The notes beneath the pieces are model-generated. The model was not told where the DNA came from and ran no database searches. It saw only the letters and a list, made by a program, of their open reading frames with translations. This document shows, piece by piece, positions 62,136 through 64,000 of a stretch of DNA of 64,000 bases. The position numbers were made by a program, and so were the translations under genes. This DNA comes from Duganella radicis (GTDB lineage Bacteria > Pseudomonadota > Gammaproteobacteria > Burkholderiales > Burkholderiaceae_D), in assembly GCF_009720825.1 (NCBI RefSeq), contig NZ_WNKY01000002.1, positions 186,001 through 250,000 on the forward strand, given 5' to 3'. Every line of letters begins with the position of its first letter. Position 1 is the stretch's first letter.

Positions 62136-62170
62136 CGCTCCATATTCTGCCCACTCATCGCACCTGTCAA
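61852..62170. repeat. Direct repeat, copy B
   Basis: Homologous to 60097-60454 in the same orientation with small in-frame gaps; includes the gene and its promoter. Confidence 0.85.
62142..62170 (-). promoter_or_regulatory. Promoter of copy B and the TIR-like gene
   Basis: TTGACA (complement of 62165-62170), 17 bases, GAATAT (complement of 62142-62147), 6 bases before the ATG. Identical layout to copy A. Confidence 0.55.
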
Positions 62171-62191
62171 TGCAGGCACTTTTGACGTGGA

Positions 62192-62560
62192 TCAGGTCAG
62201 GCTGCTCAGGTATCGGTTCAGGTGATCGAAGTTGAGCGGCTTGGAGAAATGCTGGGTGAAGCCGGCGGCAACGGCCTTTTTGGCGGAGTCGCGGTCGGCG
62301 GAACCGGTCAGCGCGATGATCGGCACCGCCTGCGCGCCAGGCATGCGGCGGATGGCGCGCACGGCGCCAAAGCCGTCCATCCACGGCATGCCCAAGTCCA
62401 TGATAATCGCCTTCGGCATGGCCTCACGCACCCAGTCGCAAGCCTCGTAGCCGTTATGGGCGGCAGCGGTTTCATAGCCATGGCACTGCAACAGCGCCGA
62501 CAGCGACTCCACCACATCGACATTATCGTCCACCACCAGAACCTGTTTTGCGCTCGCCAT
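62192..62560 (-). CDS. Single-domain response regulator
   Basis: A 122-aa CheY-like receiver: VVDDNVDVVESL, acceptor in IIMDLGMPWMDG, ALTGS and the Lys in FSKPL. No output domain. No kinase is nearby. ATG 62560 gives the expected start (MASAKQVLVVDD). Confidence 0.9.
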   Translation of the reverse strand: MASAKQVLVVDDNVDVVESLSALLQCHGYETAAAHNGYEACDWVREAMPKAIIMDLGMPWMDGFGAVRAIRRMPGAQAVPIIALTGSADRDSAKKAVAAGFTQHFSKPLNFDHLNRYLSSLT

Positions 62561-62636
62561 GATATGCCTCACATTGTTGGGATTTATGAGGCCATCGTAG
62601 CAACGGCTGAGCTAACCGTATGTTCGCTAGCGCACC

Positions 62637-63110
62637 TTATCCACGCACAGCCGCCTCAATTTTGGCCACGTCGATCTTGCGCATCTCCATCATGGCGGTG
62701 AAAGCGCGCTTGGCGACCTCGCCACCCTGCTTCATGGCGTCGGTCAGCACGCGCGGGGTGATCTGCCACGACAGGCCCCACTTGTCCTTGCACCAGCCGC
62801 AGGCGCTTTCGGCGCCGCCATTGCCGACGATGGCATTCCAATAGCGGTCGGTTTCTTCCTGGTCGTCGGTGGAAATCTGGAACGAGAAGGCTTCGCTTTG
62901 CTTGAAGGTGCTGCCGCCGTTGAGACCCAGGCAAGGAATGCCCAGCACCGTGAATTCAACGGTGAGCGCTTGTCCGGCTTTACCGCCGGGGAAATCGGTC
63001 GGTGCGCGGTGCACGGCGCCGACGCTGCTATCCGGGAAAACGCTGGCGTAGAAATTGGCTGCCGCCTCAGCGTCATGGTCGTACCACAGGCAGATCGTGT
63101 TTTTGCTCAT
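62637..63110 (-). CDS. VOC family (PhnB/3-demethylubiquinone methyltransferase-like) protein
   Basis: A 157-aa protein of the VOC fold: CLWYDHDAEAAANFYASVFPDS at the N-terminus, FTVLGIPCLGLNGG, and WGLSWQITP near the end, as in PhnB-type proteins. No proven enzyme activity in most of this family. It lies below the GH3 gene on the same strand. Confidence 0.87.
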   Translation of the reverse strand: MSKNTICLWYDHDAEAAANFYASVFPDSSVGAVHRAPTDFPGGKAGQALTVEFTVLGIPCLGLNGGSTFKQSEAFSFQISTDDQEETDRYWNAIVGNGGAESACGWCKDKWGLSWQITPRVLTDAMKQGGEVAKRAFTAMMEMRKIDVAKIEAAVRG

Positions 63111-63126
63111 CGTCCCTCTCCTCTGT

Positions 63127-63169
63127 TCGCCGCCCGGGCAGCCGGAATGGCTGCCGGAGCGGCGATTTT
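63127..63169. terminator. Long hairpin between the GH3 and VOC genes
   Basis: TCGCCGC...GCGGCGA outer stem (63127-63133 with 63159-63165) and GGCAGCC...GGCTGCC inner stem (63137-63143 with 63149-63155), with a symmetric internal bulge. TTTT follows on the plus strand; on the minus strand it sits after the GH3 stop without a T-run. Confidence 0.5.
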
Positions 63170-63199
63170 ACAGCGAAGAGGTCACGCGGGGCACACCGC

Positions 63200-64000
63200 T
63201 TAGCTGACCATCAGCTTGACGGACTTCAGGTTCACGCTATCCGGACCGGCGTGGATGGTGAAACTGCCCGGCTCCACCACGCGCTTCATCTCGGTGTTGT
63301 AGAACCACAGATCCGAAGGCTTGATGTCGAAGCTCAGCGTGCGCTTTTCGCCCGGTTGCAGGGTGACGCGCCTGAAGGCCTTCAGTTCCAGCACCGGACG
63401 CGTGACGGAGCTGACGTCGTCGCGGATGTAGATCTGTACCACTTCGTCGCCGGTGCGCTTGCCGGTATTGGTCACGTCCACTTCCACCTTGGTCGACTCG
63501 TTGACGCCGATGCTGGCCTTGGCCAGGCGTGGTTCGGAAATAGCGAAGGTGGTATAGCTCAGGCCAAAGCCGAACGGATACAGCGGCTTGGTCGAACCGT
63601 CGATGTAGCCGCGGCGCGCCGATGGCTTGTGGTTGTAGAAGATCGGCAGTTGTCCGACGCTGCGCGCGATCGACACCGGCAGCTTGCCGCCCGGGTTGGC
63701 GCGGCCGAACAGCAGGTCGGCCGCCGCATAGCCGGTTTCCTGGCCCATATACCAGCCTTCGATAATCGCATCGGCTTTTTCCGCCAGCAGGTTGATCGAC
63801 AGCGGACGTCCGTTCAGCAAGAACACCACGGTCGGTTTGCCCAGCGCGAAGATGGCGCGCGCCAGATCGTTCTGCTGGCCCATCAGGTCCAGCGACTCGC
63901 GGTCGCCCAGGTGGTTGTCGGCCCAGGCTTCGCGGCTGGTCTGCTCATTGTCGCCGAGGACCATGATGATGGTGTCGGCCGATTTGGCCGCTTCCACCGC
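63200..64000 (-). CDS. Glycoside hydrolase family 3, C-terminal part (partial)
   Basis: The last 267 or so residues of a GH3 enzyme; the gene runs off the window. GH3 C-domain motifs DSxTx-like GDNEQTSREAWADNHLGDRESL and the ILxxGRPLSINLLAEKADAIIEGWYMGQETGYAAADLLFG stretch are recognisable in parts, followed by a fibronectin-III-like C-terminus (VEVDVTNTGKRTGDEVVQIYIRD). Probably a beta-glucosidase or xylosidase such as BglX. The substrate is not determined. Confidence 0.88.
   Translation of the reverse strand, partial: AVEAAKSADTIIMVLGDNEQTSREAWADNHLGDRESLDLMGQQNDLARAIFALGKPTVVFLLNGRPLSINLLAEKADAIIEGWYMGQETGYAAADLLFGRANPGGKLPVSIARSVGQLPIFYNHKPSARRGYIDGSTKPLYPFGFGLSYTTFAISEPRLAKASIGVNESTKVEVDVTNTGKRTGDEVVQIYIRDDVSSVTRPVLELKAFRRVTLQPGEKRTLSFDIKPSDLWFYNTEMKRVVEPGSFTIHAGPDSVNLKSVKLMVS

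Noticed and set aside
60075..62170. Transposon or prophage ends around the TIR-like cassette
   Set aside because: No transposase, integrase, terminal inverted repeat or tRNA was seen; only the homologous flanking gene copies.

Overview
The window is high-GC bacterial chromosome, densely packed, with many gene pairs overlapping by 1 to 4 bases. Protein content (TonB receptors with PepSY partners, a Pls/PosA-type NRPS, PEP-CTERM and GlyGly-CTERM sorting signals, NnrU, propeller-type sensor kinase, pectinase) suggests a betaproteobacterium of the Oxalobacteraceae, Duganella/Massilia-like. That placement is inference from gene style. No rRNA, tRNA, CRISPR array, transposase or integrase was seen.

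Layout. 1-4.3 kb: siderophore-type TonB receptor, PepSY membrane protein and DUF3325 protein (iron uptake), convergent with AMP nucleosidase (amn). 6-11.4 kb: a Pls/PosA-family NRPS with membrane-embedded C-terminus, its own phosphopantetheinyl transferase and a polysaccharide deacetylase, all overlapping. 11.4-15.5 kb: YdeI-like protein, a double-GNAT fusion, a GNAT, a GFA-fold protein, a small conserved protein and a class A beta-lactamase. 15.6-27.3 kb: flavoprotein monooxygenase, DUF885 peptidase-like protein, D-amino-acid dehydrogenase-like protein, TPR protein, LysR regulator divergent from an MBL-fold hydrolase, NarL-type regulator, and an XapX / amidohydrolase / DoxX / DUF1275 operon. 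27.4-32.3 kb: giant propeller sensor kinase convergent with a NarL regulator, a DoxX-like protein and a LuxR-type regulator with a degenerate receiver. 32.3-38.7 kb: small His/Cys protein plus TonB receptor, a MarR / AhpD-like / thioredoxin-fold peroxide or thiol stress unit, and a CPBP protease / rhombotarget lipoprotein / rhombosortase operon.

38.8-44.1 kb: TonB receptor / serine hydrolase / MaoC-like operon and nnrU. 44.1-51.3 kb: five-gene efflux operon (outer-membrane factor, adaptor, RND pump, diguanylate cyclase, small secreted protein). 51.4-60.1 kb: EF-hand protein, then a pectin locus: two palindromic GntR-like operators, a PEP-CTERM protein, a pectate lyase-pectinesterase fusion, DUF3311 protein and solute symporter, followed by a PafA-type phosphatase. 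60.1-62.1 kb: the most unusual locus, a lower-GC gene for a TIR-like/HTH protein sandwiched between two paralogous small coiled-coil membrane protein genes that carry duplicated promoters; it looks like an accessory defence-type cassette. 62.2-64 kb: single-domain response regulator, VOC protein and the 3' part of a GH3 glycosidase gene that runs off the window.

Working together: the pectinase, symporter and GH3 enzyme point to plant polysaccharide use; three TonB receptors feed iron, possibly metal, and an unknown substrate; several two-component proteins, efflux and redox genes form an adaptive layer. Function assignments rest on motifs read by eye; no database search was run.
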